This document shows, in pieces, positions 37,850 through 48,150 of a stretch of DNA of 64,000 bases. This stretch comes from Mimachlamys varia (lineage: Eukaryota; Mollusca; Bivalvia; Pectinida; Pectinidae), in the NCBI GenBank assembly GCA_947623455.1, contig OX392538.1:34781001-34845000 (forward strand), written 5' to 3'. Numbering within the stretch: position 1 is the stretch's first letter; every line of letters starts with the position of its first letter. The translations under genes and the position numbers were made by a program. The notes beneath the pieces are model-generated. The model saw only the letters and a list, made by a program, of their open reading frames with translations. It had not been told where the DNA came from and ran no database searches.

Positions 37850-39423
37850 CATCATTTGAATACCATTTATCATATTGCTATTGTAACAGTTTCTCTAATT
37901 TAAAAAATGATTGAGTACACTTTGAATTTTTTGATTTCCGACTCAATTAGTAATCAGGGGAATATATTCTTAATATGCAAACAAGAGGCCGATTGTTCTG
38001 TATTTTATGAAAGATTTTTACGTCAATCTCGTGTAAAGAGGATGAATATGTCGTTATATTTTATTACTGCCTTCTCTCCAAAATAAATAAATGCTATGTT
38101 GTAATAATAAGACAGTTCAAATGATGATGATGTCATAAACCGCAACATTTGGAGCGATGTTTGGTATTCAAATTTCTGACTGATTGAATGAGTACTACAG
38201 AGTCAGGGCCAAATTATTTAATTGATCATTTGAAACGCAAATATGAGGATTTGACTTGTGGAAAAAAATGTGTGTTAACATTAACCGCATCGCAAGTTTG
38301 TGCAAATTGCATCCCCCACACAATTTTCATATAATCCCCCATCTCAAGAGCAAAACACAACCTTCTTTGTCAATGTTATCACGAACGTAGATAGCATCTA
38401 AGTCCGTGATCATGTTATAGACTCAATGAATTGTTGTAATGATGTCATTTCATTTCATTTCATTGAATTGAATTGATCATATTTTATTGCTTTAAATAAT
38501 AGAATTGGGCACAAGCTATACAATTTTTTCTCTCATTTCTAGGTGTGTAATACTGGCCTGTCTAGGGCAATACACATATGATAGCTGTGGTCATACAACC
38601 TTTTATTTGGAGGATTATAAACTATATTATTAATTAAGTACTTGCATATTGACAAAAATATGAGAAAAACTGCCCAGTCAATATCATAACAAAAGTGTGC
38701 CAATATGAAGTAAACTGGGCCAATATGGGATAAACTGGGCCAATATCGATAACGCGCCAATCGAATGCACACCAAACTGTTCGGAACATTTCTTCACTTA
38801 TTAGCGATAACTACACACAATGTCGAGACAGACAACTTTCACTTTAGTACCGCCTCATTGCATGATTTGACATCGGCAGAAGACAACAAACTATAAACTG
38901 AACACTCGACAACTCCATCAAAACGCCGAATTTAGAAATGATTGAGAAATGAATGACATAAGATAACTTTAGGCTGGATACAAAGTGTTACGTGAGTAAG
39001 CCAATCATTGCCTGATATAGCAGTAGTACATAATCCGATTCGGATCCTCATCCTGCTTCGTTATCATAATCGGATCAGTATTCAAATATTTGATCACTTT
39101 TTGCACAAATTATTTTAATGCAATAAATGTCTCAATAGAATAGTAATAACAACGAAGTTTCCTTAAAATTGATAACCATAGTTTTATTTGTCCTTGTGAT
39201 TAGTTTGGAAGATCAGAAACCGTGATTCAAACTCAAAAGTCTGTACAAAACAAAAAGAATTTTCATCGAGTAAAGTGAACTTGACTATAAAATACTCAGT
39301 CAGTATATATATATGTTTAGTTTACAGGAGGAAACACCTGAACTACACTTATGTTTTGAATTTGTTGTTAATACAATTATCGCCAATATCAAATATGCAA
39401 GTAGTTAATTAATAAAAGTATCA

Positions 39424-39553
39424 TTAATCAGTTAATTCTACATTGACCCAGTTATTAGGCCTCGGTCTGTCACATTAGCCCTCGGCCTGCGGCCTCGGGC
39501 CAATATGACAGACCTTGGCCTAATAACTGGGCCAATATGGAATTAGCTGATTA
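39424..39553. repeat. Foldback element
   Basis: TTAATCAGTTAATTCTACAT...ACCCAGTTATTAGGCC pairs with GGCCTAATAACTGGGCCAAT...TTAGCTGATTAA around a CCTCGGCCTGCGGCCTCGGG centre. Confidence 0.75.
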
Positions 39554-39624
39554 ATAACCATATAACCTGTCCCCACCTTGGAGTTTGCCAGAAAAAATTA
39601 AACCCAAGGTTTAAAATTAGCTTA

Positions 39625-40215
39625 AGTTTGGTTTGGTACGGTCATTTTTAAAGGCCCAATATACGCAACTTTCGGCAAAACTTGAAGTGAAAATCAAGCC
39701 TAATAACTGTTTATATTTATAGATTTAGTTAAGATTAGCTGATATCAGCAATATTCAAGATCAATTCTTACGCGGTTATCGGTACAGCAGCAGTTGAAAC
39801 TCGGTATTTGTAAACACGCTTCCATTTTGAACCGTCTTCTACCTTCGGTTTGTTGTTGAAGTGGGCCCCACCTGAATTATTTTCCATTCTTTGGAATTTT
39901 CTGTCAAGAGTTTCTTGTTAGTTACCGCTCAGGTTTACTTCGTTTTAGGCTTATTTTTGGATGGTTATCAACTGGATTTTTTTACAGAATTTTTCAGAAT
40001 CACAAAATAATTCCTGAAGTTAAGTATATTGGGCCTTTAAGGACGTGCAACGTTCAAGTAGATTGTGGAACGCCAGATCAAGTTACCGCAGAAAGATCAA
40101 CAACTAGCGGCCAGTATCTGACCACTATCCCACGTAGGCCTCGAAACCGCAACCCAGACTTGGAGGGCTAGTGGTACATGTCGCAGAATGTCAGCGGATC
40201 CCGGAGGGCAAAACT
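39625..40215 (-). repeat. Diverged tRNA-derived SINE split by a MITE
   Basis: On the plus strand TTTGGTTTGGTACGGTCATT precedes the MITE, and TTAAGGACGTGCAACGTTCA ... CCACGTAGGCCTCGAAACCG ... TTGGAGGGCTAGTGG follows it. Joined, they recreate the SINE tail motif TCATTTAAGGACGTG seen in the other copies. Confidence 0.7.
39652..40036 (+). mobile_element. MITE family AGGCCCAATATACG, copy a (385 bp)
   Basis: Starts AGGCCCAATATACGCAACTT and ends AAGTATATTGGGCCT, terminal inverted repeats of about 20 bp. It is flanked on both sides by TTAA (39648-39651 and 40037-40040), consistent with TTAA target duplication. No coding capacity. TTAA targets are typical of piggyBac-type transposases, but the ends do not show the usual CCC start, so the superfamily is uncertain. 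Confidence 0.85.
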
Positions 40216-40911
40216 ATTATGAGTTTATACCAATTAGCGAGTTTCACCGGGTCAAGCAAACACTCACTCACTAGGAAATATTCGCAAAACGACCCTGTAG
40301 TTAATTAGCACGACATCATTCTGCTTACGTCTTAAATGGCCCCGTATTCATGAAACAACAGTTTCGTACGTAGTCAATCAGGTTTTCTAGGCTCAGTCAC
40401 ATCAGTTGTATTGTGGCTCGTTTAAATAATGTCAGACAATCAGAAAATCAATCTTAAAAACATGAAAACAGTATTCTTTCTGAAGTCTTTTCATTTTTCA
40501 AAGCTGATTAACAAAAAAAAAAGAAGAAGAAATAGACTCGAGTATTAATTAAATCAATGTTTGAGCACGGGGTTCAACACATTTACACAATGTCTAAGTA
40601 CCTCTATATCCACACTGTTTGTGACACGTTTACATACAGTATCACATTTTAGTCATACGATGTAAATCATCATGTTGTCAGATTAACACAAGAAATAAAA
40701 AGGAATTTTGGCCTCAGTTTCGTCAACCGTCATGAAACCTGAGGAAATCCCTTAATTTTAAATGCTCAATAGGAAAGTTCATGCTATCACATATTAACTC
40801 GGCACATAGTGTATGTAACCATCGCATTTTGAAGATGCACGCGGTTTTATTCTCGATAATATATATTTTGATAACGAATTTGATTGCTGTGATCTCTAGG
40901 GTAGCTAACAT

Positions 40912-41502
40912 GCCCTGGTTTCATCAACGTTCCTTAACTTAAGAAAATTCTTTACCTTTAAAGTCTCCATAGGGAAGCATTACAGAATTTAAGGGGAAAA
41001 TCCTTAGTTCAGGAACTTTCCTTAAATTCTGTAATGCTTCCTTATGGATATTTTTAGTGTTTCAGTTTTAAAGGCCCAATAAACGTAACTTTCGGGAAAA
41101 CTTGAAGCGAAAATCAAGCCTAATAATTTATTATATTTATAGATTTAGCTAAGATTAACTGATAGCAGCAATATTCGAGATGAATTCTTTCGCGGTTACC
41201 GGTACAGCAGCAGCTGAAATACGCTATTTGTAAACAAGCGTTCATTTCGAACCGTCTTCAACCTTCGGTTTGTTGTTGAAGTGGGCCCCACCTGAACTAT
41301 TTTCAATTCTTTGGATATTTTTGTCCAGAGTTTCTTGTTGGTTACTGCTCAGGTTTACTTTGTTGTAGGCTTATTTTTGCACGGTTATCAACTGGATTTT
41401 TTTCCAGAATTTTTCTGAATCACGAAAATTTCCCTGAAGTTACGTATATTGGGCCTTTAAGTAGTTTCCTTAAGTCAAGGAACGTTGATGAAACCGGGGC
41501 CT
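40912..41502. repeat. Foldback element, GGTTTCATCAACGTTCCTTAA family, interrupted copy
   Basis: Left end GCCCTGGTTTCATCAACGTT and right end AACGTTGATGAAACCGGGGC are inverted repeats. Inner arms GCATTACAGAATTTAAGG / CCTTAAATTCTGTAATGC also pair. MITE copy b (41072-41456) with its TTAA has inserted into the right half; without it the element is about 200 bp. Confidence 0.8.
41072..41456 (+). mobile_element. MITE family AGGCCCAATATACG, copy b (385 bp)
   Basis: Exactly the same length as copy a, begins AGGCCCAATAAACGTAACTT and ends AAGTTACGTATATTGGGCCT. TTAA flanks at 41068-41071 and 41457-41460. Inserted inside a foldback element. Confidence 0.87.
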
Positions 41503-41995
41503 GTTCTCACTACAAAGAAAAAACACACAGTGTTAGAACGACATTTCCTTTAAGTATATCTAAATACCGCAAGTGATAGTAGACACAGGTGCTTGTGGAC
41601 GTAATTAATAAATGTGACCCCGCCTCTCCCCCTTAAACGGTTAGTAATAGACAAAAACTTTTTTTTTTAGCAATTGTTTGCTTAATTTAAAAATACATGC
41701 TAACAATTGCATTGTAACGCAATATCCTTACTGTTATAGAATAATGTAACACCCCGTTACAATGTGAAATTATCGTTTCTAATAAAAAACGATCATAGTT
41801 CTGTCCACAAGCACTTGTGTTCTTACATTGTACATGTCATCTCCGTCCCGTGCAAAGAGAGATAACTCTAAAATATGAAGAGGAAAGAAATCATAAACCG
41901 GAAGTTTACATGTTACTTAACACACGACTGTGTACACACGTGTGGGGGTATACTTTGACCACCCTTATCGCTTTGTTTTGAACGTCACACATGTA

Positions 41996-42113
41996 ATGAC
42001 CGACAACATGGGCAGCTCTCTCGGTAAGGCTGCGGCGATAGACTTCGGTATACAGTGGGCGTGCTGGGCCGTCGCAGCAACTCTGCAGACGGAGAAGTTT
42101 TATGACCTAGCAG
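41996..42113 (+). CDS. DUF1295 gene, exon 1
   Basis: Encodes MTDNMGSSLGKAAAIDFGIQ through FYDLA plus the first base of a glycine codon. Donor CAG|gtaaat. A GTG-initiated extension to 41930 is possible on paper but not needed. Confidence 0.88.
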
Positions 42114-45100
42114 GTAAATATATATATGCATTGTCCAGCTCGGACGCTTCGTGGCATATATCGAGATATGACCCTCACCTTTACGGGTCATCCTTATTCG
42201 GTATACCCTTAGCAGCCGGTGCTCGACTACTTACTTTGAAACTCAGACGATTAGTTTTGCTTTTCAGACAAATTGTAACGTTTCATAAACTTCATGTTGG
42301 CCTATACAAGTTTTGAAGTTATATACGTTTTCATTTTACCACTTTATGACACATTTTATATCTACGATTCGCTTTTGTTGACGCACCGGCAAGAAAGCCA
42401 TGCTAGATTAGTGTTAAACTGTTCAAGGCCGACATATTCATACATTCATAGTCAGTTGATGTACGTACAGGAGGGATATAAACTTCAAATACTTCATACT
42501 AAATACTAGTACTTCTTGGTTCCTGCAGCGTTTGTGATGAAATTCTATGTTCGTCATGTATTTTAACTCTGAAATAGGACGATGAAAAGTGATGAAGATA
42601 GTGACGTCGCTGGGGCTCGAACCCATGACCCGTTGTTCTCCAGCCTGATGCTCTACCGCTGAGCTAAAGGGCAATTTCCTACAGCTTACGTTTGTAAGGC
42701 GACATATTATCAAAGCACATCTTTAACACCAAAATGAATAAATTACGGTATATGTCAAAATAAATAGATTAGTGGTGTGCAAGGATTCAGACAAAAGGCC
42801 TTTTCAGAAGAATAGATAATGATGAAGAAAATACATGGTGTTCTTGGTTTGTAGCATATCAGCCCCCCCCCTCCCCCCAACCCCCGACGTTTATTGGTTT
42901 TCGGGTATTGTGCAATACTTAACACACATATCAATTACTTGCCTTCGACTAAAACAGTGTCATGCAGGCTTGTGCCCCCTTTTCCACTTGATATATGTGT
43001 TAATTTATGGGCTCTGGATGAGCTTTTTTAAATTAATTTTAGAATTGTGGGTTTTTTCAGTTGTAGCAAGTTGTTTGAACATCATTTACGTATCACGTTC
43101 AAATTATTATTTTTGCATTGAAGTTTATTAAATGGTGCCAATGAAAAACATGTCAAGAAAGTACATTATAGCATATTTCCTTCAAATCTGCAATTAAAAT
43201 GCAGCCTCTTCCAAGACATCCTCGATATCCAGGAGTTTTACCCTCACCTACGCTCTCTATACTCCTGGAATATGTCATGGCAAAACTGAAGCGATTGGGC
43301 GAAGTTAACCTAGTTAATGACACAATTAATGTGAAATGTACATAAGAAAAACAACAGAGGTATCAACCTGTGTAATGTCAGCAGTGGGAACAAGTCCTCA
43401 ATGATGATTTCTAATCGTATTTATTTGTTTATTTATTTCTATTCCAATACCAAATTGTTATTTACAGGATCAAGTACGTTTTTCTTCCTGGCACTACAGA
43501 CCCTGCGATGGAACAACACCTACTTTTCCCGCCAAAAGATAAACACTGGCATGGTCATGACGTGGTCGGCCAGGTGTGTACTGTGTACCCGTCAACTTTG
43601 ACCTTTGCACAAATGAGAACTTAAAGACCCAATATACGTAACTTTCGGCAAAACTTGAAGCGAAAATCAAGCCTTATAACTTTTTTTTATATTTATAGAT
43701 TTAGTTAAGATTAACTGATATCAGTAATATTCAAGATGAATTTTTACGCGGTTATAGGTACAGCAGCAGTTGAAACTTGGTATTTGTAACTTCGGCTTGT
43801 TGAAGAGGGCCACACCTGAATTACTTTCAATTCTTTGGATTTTTCTGTCAAGAGTTTCTTGTTGGTTACCGCTTAGGTTTACTTCGTTTTAGGCTTATTT
43901 TTGCATGGTTATCAACTGTTTGTTTTTCAGAATTTTTCAGAATCACGAAAAGTTGCCCAAAGTTACGTATATTGTGCCTTTAAATTGCTCCTTACAATTG
44001 CAGATGGCAAACCAGTCGAAAAGAGGATATAAAAAATATTACTAGTATGTCAATAATATTCGAGAAAAAAATAGAATCTGGTTTTATTTTTGTCTAGCAT
44101 TCTTGGTAGAGGCCCCGATAGGTTCGGGCACCATTCTGTATCTCGCTCTTCTATCTCTGAAATGGAACAAAACCCACTATAGACGACAACGTATTGTATC
44201 ATGGTTGGCTGCCACCTGGGGCTTCAGGTGTGTAGGGCGTCTTGACGAGTTATCTCCCTTATATAAGATTATATATGGGTGTATTACACTCCAAGTTTCA
44301 ATCCAGAACTAGCTTTAACAAATTTTGTACATTATTTAACTTGAATCAGATAGACAAGAAATTTATCATTGTCTTTTGTTTAAAACTTGATCCAGAAGAA
44401 CTTTTTAGACATATTTCATAAATACTAACACTTTCATTACAACTTCCATTCACTAACTTCACATATCCACAATAAATGTATTTGATACCGTGTAGATAAA
44501 ACGGACATTGAAATCCTTCGAAAAACAAACTGTTTTTTAGAAAGAAACTATGCTACCACTGAAAAATATTACAACTTTTCTGTTACAGGCTAGGCTTATT
44601 TCTGTTTTCGAGAATCCTAAAGGAAGGACAAGATCGTCGATTTAACAAAGTCCGTACTAAGCCCAGTACATTCTTCGTCTACTGGACTATCCAAGGTACG
44701 ATCATGTGTGATAGAAGAAATGAGTGATGTCGTTCGGTAAAAAATGTTTATGCTTACAGACATTTGATATACATGTATGAAATTCATTAGAACTTGATTA
44801 TGGGAGGAAACCCACGTGGTCGGGCAGATGACCCCATATCTTTTCATACCGATCGGGGAATCGAACCGCGGTTGCATTGATAACAGGCATGTGCCTATCC
44901 ACTGCACTAATCGACCATCCCATTTTATTTTTGTAGTAATGCATGGGGGGTTCCCACCTTCCCCACTTTTTATATAACAAAGGAAAGTGTTGATATAAGA
45001 GAACAATGGCAAACCAATTATAGTCTGTTTCATACTAGGTAACTTACCTGTGTAAAAGTTACCTGTGTGAAAGTTACCTGTGTCATTTACCTGTATACGA

Positions 45101-47040
45101 CTATACAGCCTATATGTAGTATATCATAGTATATAGTGAAAAATACTTCGTAAGCATCCTGTCAGAAGAAAAATTCAGACAATGATATACAAAGTACCCT
45201 AGTGTGTGATACAGGTATTAATAGGCACGTAATCTAGTGGTAGGATACCGGACTAGTGATCGAAAGGTTGTGGGTTCACAATCAAGCCAAGTCTTGACAC
45301 TGTGTTTTGAATTTGAGCAAGATATTTTACTTCGCTTGTTCCAGTCTATTTAGTTGTTAATGAATACACGTACTGGAACATTTTTAGTGCCAAAGCGAAG
45401 AGGCCATAAACGGATGCAACGGCTGTATGTTCCTAAGGGAGTTGAGAATTTTATTCACAGATAATTATCATAGGCACTTGTGGCCAGGAGAATAACCATC
45501 TACATGTATATAGCTCACAGTATAGATAGTATATAGCAAAATATGAATAACTATATAGATGGTTATTCTCCTGGCCACAAATGCCTTTGATAATAATTCG
45601 TGAACGATTTAAGGTGACCGATGAACGATGATTAACCTCGAATTATTGTGTTATCACAGCTGAAAATATCATAATTCGTTTTAAACTGCTTTACCTGCAC
45701 GGTAGCTCTAATGAATCTTTTCTCAAAATAAGCCCACACCTTACGATATTAAATTCAGCATTACAAGCCGGTAAAATGTTTTATTTCAGGTGTATGGGTG
45801 TTTGCCACCCTTCTGCCCACTCTGATCCTGAACAGTAAGAAGGAAGACAAACCCCTGACACGTCGAGACTATGTCGGTTACGGTTTGTGGGCCACGGGCT
45901 TCCTGCTGGAGACCATAGCGGACTACCAGAAATCCAAGTTTAGGAGTAACCCTGACAACCACGTAAGCCAAGCAACATAAGAATATCTCTACCAGAAAAA
46001 GATCTTTAAACAGTTTTTGTAATACAAAAGCTGTGTTTTGAGTTGTACATTGTCTTTTTCTAAGCCTCTCATTCGTTCTCTATGAAATATACAGGCATAT
46101 CTGATATGCCTGTCCTAAATCTGACACAGGATGAACAAAAAAGCGAGTATTTCAGTTTGCACCTTAAATAGTGGTTCCAAACCCTAATTAAATCAGCTGT
46201 CATAGCTCCATTCTTATGTCTATAATTCACCCTTCCACGTCGTTGTTACCAACGCGGTTGCTATATAATTTCAACCAATCAGAGCGCGAGTTCGATTGTC
46301 CGCCATTACCTCCGACAACTTGTCGGATATTGACACGAGGGTAAATACGAATGGCAGTGCAACAATGGTTACGTTTTGGTTCGTACAGTCTTAGGAAGTC
46401 CTAAAATATTGAAGAGGGTCCTTCGATTTTGTTTTAAAAAAGATCAGTATTGTAATTGTTATTCCATTCTTGACTAATGTATTTATTGAGCGTTATCTTA
46501 TTTTCGCGATTTTTCCGCTGAAAACATTCCGCTAAATTAGGGTTGCTCTTATAACAGTTTCTGTATATTTATTAGCGTTCTTAAGCAAGTACAATTGTAT
46601 CAGGATTGTGCCGATTCGTCACTGCGTTGATCTGCCTGGTTCGTTTATGCCTAGAATTTAAGTACGTCAACTCGTCCTTGTGCTGATCTGTTTTAGTCGG
46701 CTATGGCTAAAATTAAAGTCCGCCAAAATTATTACGTTTACAGTATAATTGTTTTATGTTGTAGAAGACATTTATTAACCAAGGTCTATGGCGGATGGTG
46801 CAATACCCTAACTACCTAGGGGAGATAATGATGTGGTCGGGGCTGTACCTCTCCTCCTCCTCCGTCCTCAAAGGATGGGAACACGTGGGGGTGTTGTCGC
46901 CAATCTTTGTCGCTTACCTTCTCACCAATGTCAGCGGGATCCCAATACAGCAACGGTCAGCCATGAAGAGATACGGTTCCGACCCCGCCTATTTGGAATA
47001 CCTCAAATCAACATCTAAACTGATTCCTTTCATCTGGTGA
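41996..47040 (+). CDS. DUF1295 / steroid 5-alpha-reductase C-terminal family membrane protein (259 aa)
   Basis: Exons 41996-42113, 43468-43573 (2a) or about 44122-44227 (2b), 44589-44695, 45790-45962 and 46765-47040 join in frame to 259 residues, the usual size of the family. Landmarks: EKFYDLAG near residue 35, RLGLFLFSRILKEGQDRRF (about 75-93), RDYVGYGLWATGFLLETIAD, and the signature QYPNYLGE (181-188) before a Trp-rich helix. Several hydrophobic helices indicate a polytopic membrane protein, probably ER or mitochondrial. Relatives are annotated as putative NAD(P)H-dependent 3-oxo-5-alpha-steroid reductases or isoprenylcysteine methyltransferase-like enzymes; the substrate is unknown. ATG 41996 is in frame behind TAA at 41918. 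ATG 42008 has the better start context and may be used instead. Confidence 0.92.
42114..43467 (+). other. DUF1295 gene, intron 1
   Basis: Contains a tRNA-like SINE (42597-42675, minus), a C-rich stretch at 42866-42886 and otherwise unassigned AT-rich sequence. No extra exon seen. Confidence 0.7.
42597..42675 (-). repeat. tRNA-like SINE head
   Basis: The minus strand reads TGCCCTTTAGCTCAGCGGTA (box A), GGCTGGAGAACAACGGG, then GGGTTCGAGCCCC (box B). The two promoter boxes are well kept but acceptor ends (GCCCTTT / CGACGTC) do not pair, so it is a tRNA-derived element and not a functional tRNA. Confidence 0.6.
43468..43573 (+). CDS. DUF1295 gene, alternative exon 2a
   Basis: 106 bp between tttacag and gtgtgt. 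Encodes (G)SSTFFFLALQTLRWNNTY then FSRQKINTGMVMTWSA(R). Phase 1 in, phase 2 out. Homologous to exon 2b: 16 of 36 residues match with no gap. Confidence 0.88.
43625..43979 (+). mobile_element. MITE family AGGCCCAATATACG, copy c, between the alternative exons
   Basis: Begins AGACCCAATATACGTAACTT and ends AAAGTTACGTATATTGTGCCT, with TTAA on both sides (43621-43624, 43980-43983). 355 bp, with internal deletions relative to copies a and b. It makes up about two thirds of the space between exons 2a and 2b. Confidence 0.85.
44122..44227 (+). CDS. DUF1295 gene, alternative exon 2b
   Basis: With the acceptor gatag|GTTC the exon is 106 bp, the same as 2a, phase 1 in and phase 2 out. It encodes (G)SGTILYLALLSLKWNKTH then YRRQRIVSWLAATWGF(R); donor AG|gtgtgt as in 2a. 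Two upstream in-frame AGs (starts 44098 and 44110) would add 8 or 4 residues; the one at 44098 follows the better pyrimidine tract. Splicing 2a to 2b shifts the frame and meets a stop, so the pair must be mutually exclusive. Confidence 0.8.
44589..44695 (+). CDS. DUF1295 gene, exon 3
   Basis: 107 bp between gttacag and gtacga. Encodes (R)LGLFLFSRILKEGQDRRF and NKVRTKPSTFFVYWTIQ(G). The LGLFL...EGxDRRF block is characteristic of the family and is joined to either exon 2. Confidence 0.92.
44795..44930 (-). repeat. tRNA-like SINE head plus body
   Basis: On the minus strand, GGTCGATTAGTGCAGTGGAT (box A region) and GCGGTTCGATTCCCC (box B) precede CGATCGGTATGAAAAGATAT and GTGGGTTTCCTCCCATAAT. The spacing of boxes is tRNA-like but the ends do not form an acceptor stem. 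Confidence 0.6.
45221..45430 (+). repeat. tRNA-derived SINE (CTAGTGGTAGGA type), copy 2
   Basis: AATCTAGTGGTAGGATACCG (box A) and GGTTGTGGGTTCACAATC (box B), then GACACTGTGTTTTGAATTTG and CTTGTTCCAGTCTATTTAG, parallel to the copy at 35682-35940. Confidence 0.65.
45464..45597. repeat. Foldback element with 38-bp arms
   Basis: ATTATCATAGGCACTTGTGG...GAATAACCATCT pairs with AGATGGTTATTCTCCTGGCC...TTTGATAAT, two mismatches over about 38 bp. The spacer is rich in TATAG. Confidence 0.85.
45790..45962 (+). CDS. DUF1295 gene, exon 4
   Basis: 173 bp between atttcag and gtaagc. Encodes (G)VWVFATLLPTLILNSKKED ... RRDYVGYGLWATGFLLETIAD ... NPDNH. Phase 1 in, phase 0 out. Confidence 0.93.
45963..46764 (+). 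other. DUF1295 gene, last intron
   Basis: gtaagc to tgttgtag. No repeat family recognised with confidence. AACCAATCAGAGCGCGAG at about 46274 sits in a locally GC-richer patch. Confidence 0.6.
46765..47040 (+). CDS. DUF1295 gene, terminal exon 5
   Basis: Encodes KTFINQGLWRMVQYPNYLGE ... SAMKRYGSDPAYLEYLKSTS and ends IPFIW-TGA. It contains the QYPNYLGE signature and two hydrophobic helices. Confidence 0.95.
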   Translation, partial: KTFINQGLWRMVQYPNYLGEIMMWSGLYLSSSSVLKGWEHVGVLSPIFVAYLLTNVSGIPIQQRSAMKRYGSDPAYLEYLKSTSKLIPFIW

Positions 47041-47882
47041 TTTGCAGTTATTATGAAATATCATAAATTATTCGTATTTTAGAATTACATGTTTATACGG
47101 TAAAGTTATGCACAACTAAATTTCATTATGAGCTATTCCAGCCTTTGAAATTGGAAGATTTAAAATATGTTTTTAGATGTGAATACTGCCTTAAATACGA
47201 GGAGATGAGGTTGGTTCCGCAGGTGTCTAAAGAAAGTTTACAGTTTTATTAGGGTTCCCTTGTTGGTATGTCACCGGGGAAAGTTAAGGTTTTGTTCCAA
47301 AATTAATCAGCTACATGTAGGTTCAGGATTGGTTTATTTATGTTATTTGGACAGATATTCCACTGTCAGTGACGAAAGTTTACCTCATATGAGTCATATC
47401 ATATGAACATTTATGTAAGTCCATTTCATGCCAATGAAGAACAATTACTAAGTAACACATGAAAAAGGTTTTATACAAGCGTATTATAACTGTTGGATTT
47501 AAATGCAGTTAAAGTGATTATGAGACTATCCATATATGTCATAATGTGTTTCAGTATCATTTTGTTAAAATTGATGATAAATGCATTTAATTTTGAAACA
47601 AAGACTTATGTTTTGTGTTTCTATATTTAGATTGATGACGTCATTTGTTTTCTGATGTTGAACAAACAACGAACATTATATTTTTGTGTATACCCCAAAA
47701 AACCATGCCTCTAAAATCTGGAACACACAATAAGTTCTGAGATATTGGTTACATCTGTATGTAAAAGGTGAAAGTGTAATTATCTCAAGAAAAAACAAAG
47801 GATACATGTACATAGTAGATATACGATTTTGTCAATTCCAGACTCTACAAATACATATCTGATGCTACAACGTACCCTCGGT

Positions 47883-48150
47883 TCTCATTTTGAGGATTGG
47901 TGCTTACTTGGATGTGACCAAGATTTACATGGCAGGTGTCGTCGATGAAGCAGAAGACGCTTACTCTTCCGGAACACCTGGTCATATTCTCTTGTGCTTT
48001 TACGAGAGTCTCCATGTAAATCTTTCCTTTGTTCCTATTTTGCCCCTAGTTTCGTCGATTTTGAGTTCAGATTATGGTTTTGTTGACGCTTTGGTATTCT
48101 CTGATTTTTTTCCATACCGCCAAACAGATTTAATTTTATATTACTTCAAG
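47883..48150 (+). repeat. Dispersed repeat with VTKIYMAGVVDEA frame, copy 2
   Basis: Reads VTKIYMAGVVDEAEDAYSSG then TPG in the plus strand and parallels the minus strand of 29268-29540, including CATGTAAATCTTTCCTTTG further along. An open frame covers it but has no upstream exon or good start. Confidence 0.6.

Larger units (their letters stand above)
34421..41995. other. Intergenic region between coiled-coil and DUF1295 genes
   Basis: No gene seen. It holds the 3' UTR of the coiled-coil gene, a 138-bp duplication, two SINEs (35682, 37605), foldbacks (39424-39553, 40912-41502), two MITEs (39652, 41072) and repeated CCAATATG motifs at about 38690-38750. An in-frame TAA at 41918 closes the frame upstream of the next gene. 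Confidence 0.6.
44696..45789 (+). other. DUF1295 gene, intron before exon 4
   Basis: Holds a tRNA-like SINE (44795-44930, minus), a SINE (45221-45430, plus) and a foldback (45464-45597). Confidence 0.75.

Noticed and set aside
41930..41995. GTG-initiated N-terminal extension of the DUF1295 protein
   Set aside because: Not an expected eukaryotic start; ATGs at 41996 and 42008 follow.
42597..42675. Functional tRNA gene on the minus strand
   Set aside because: A and B boxes are good but the acceptor stem does not pair.
44795..44930. Functional tRNA gene on the minus strand
   Set aside because: Box order is right, but stems fail and the sequence continues into a SINE body.
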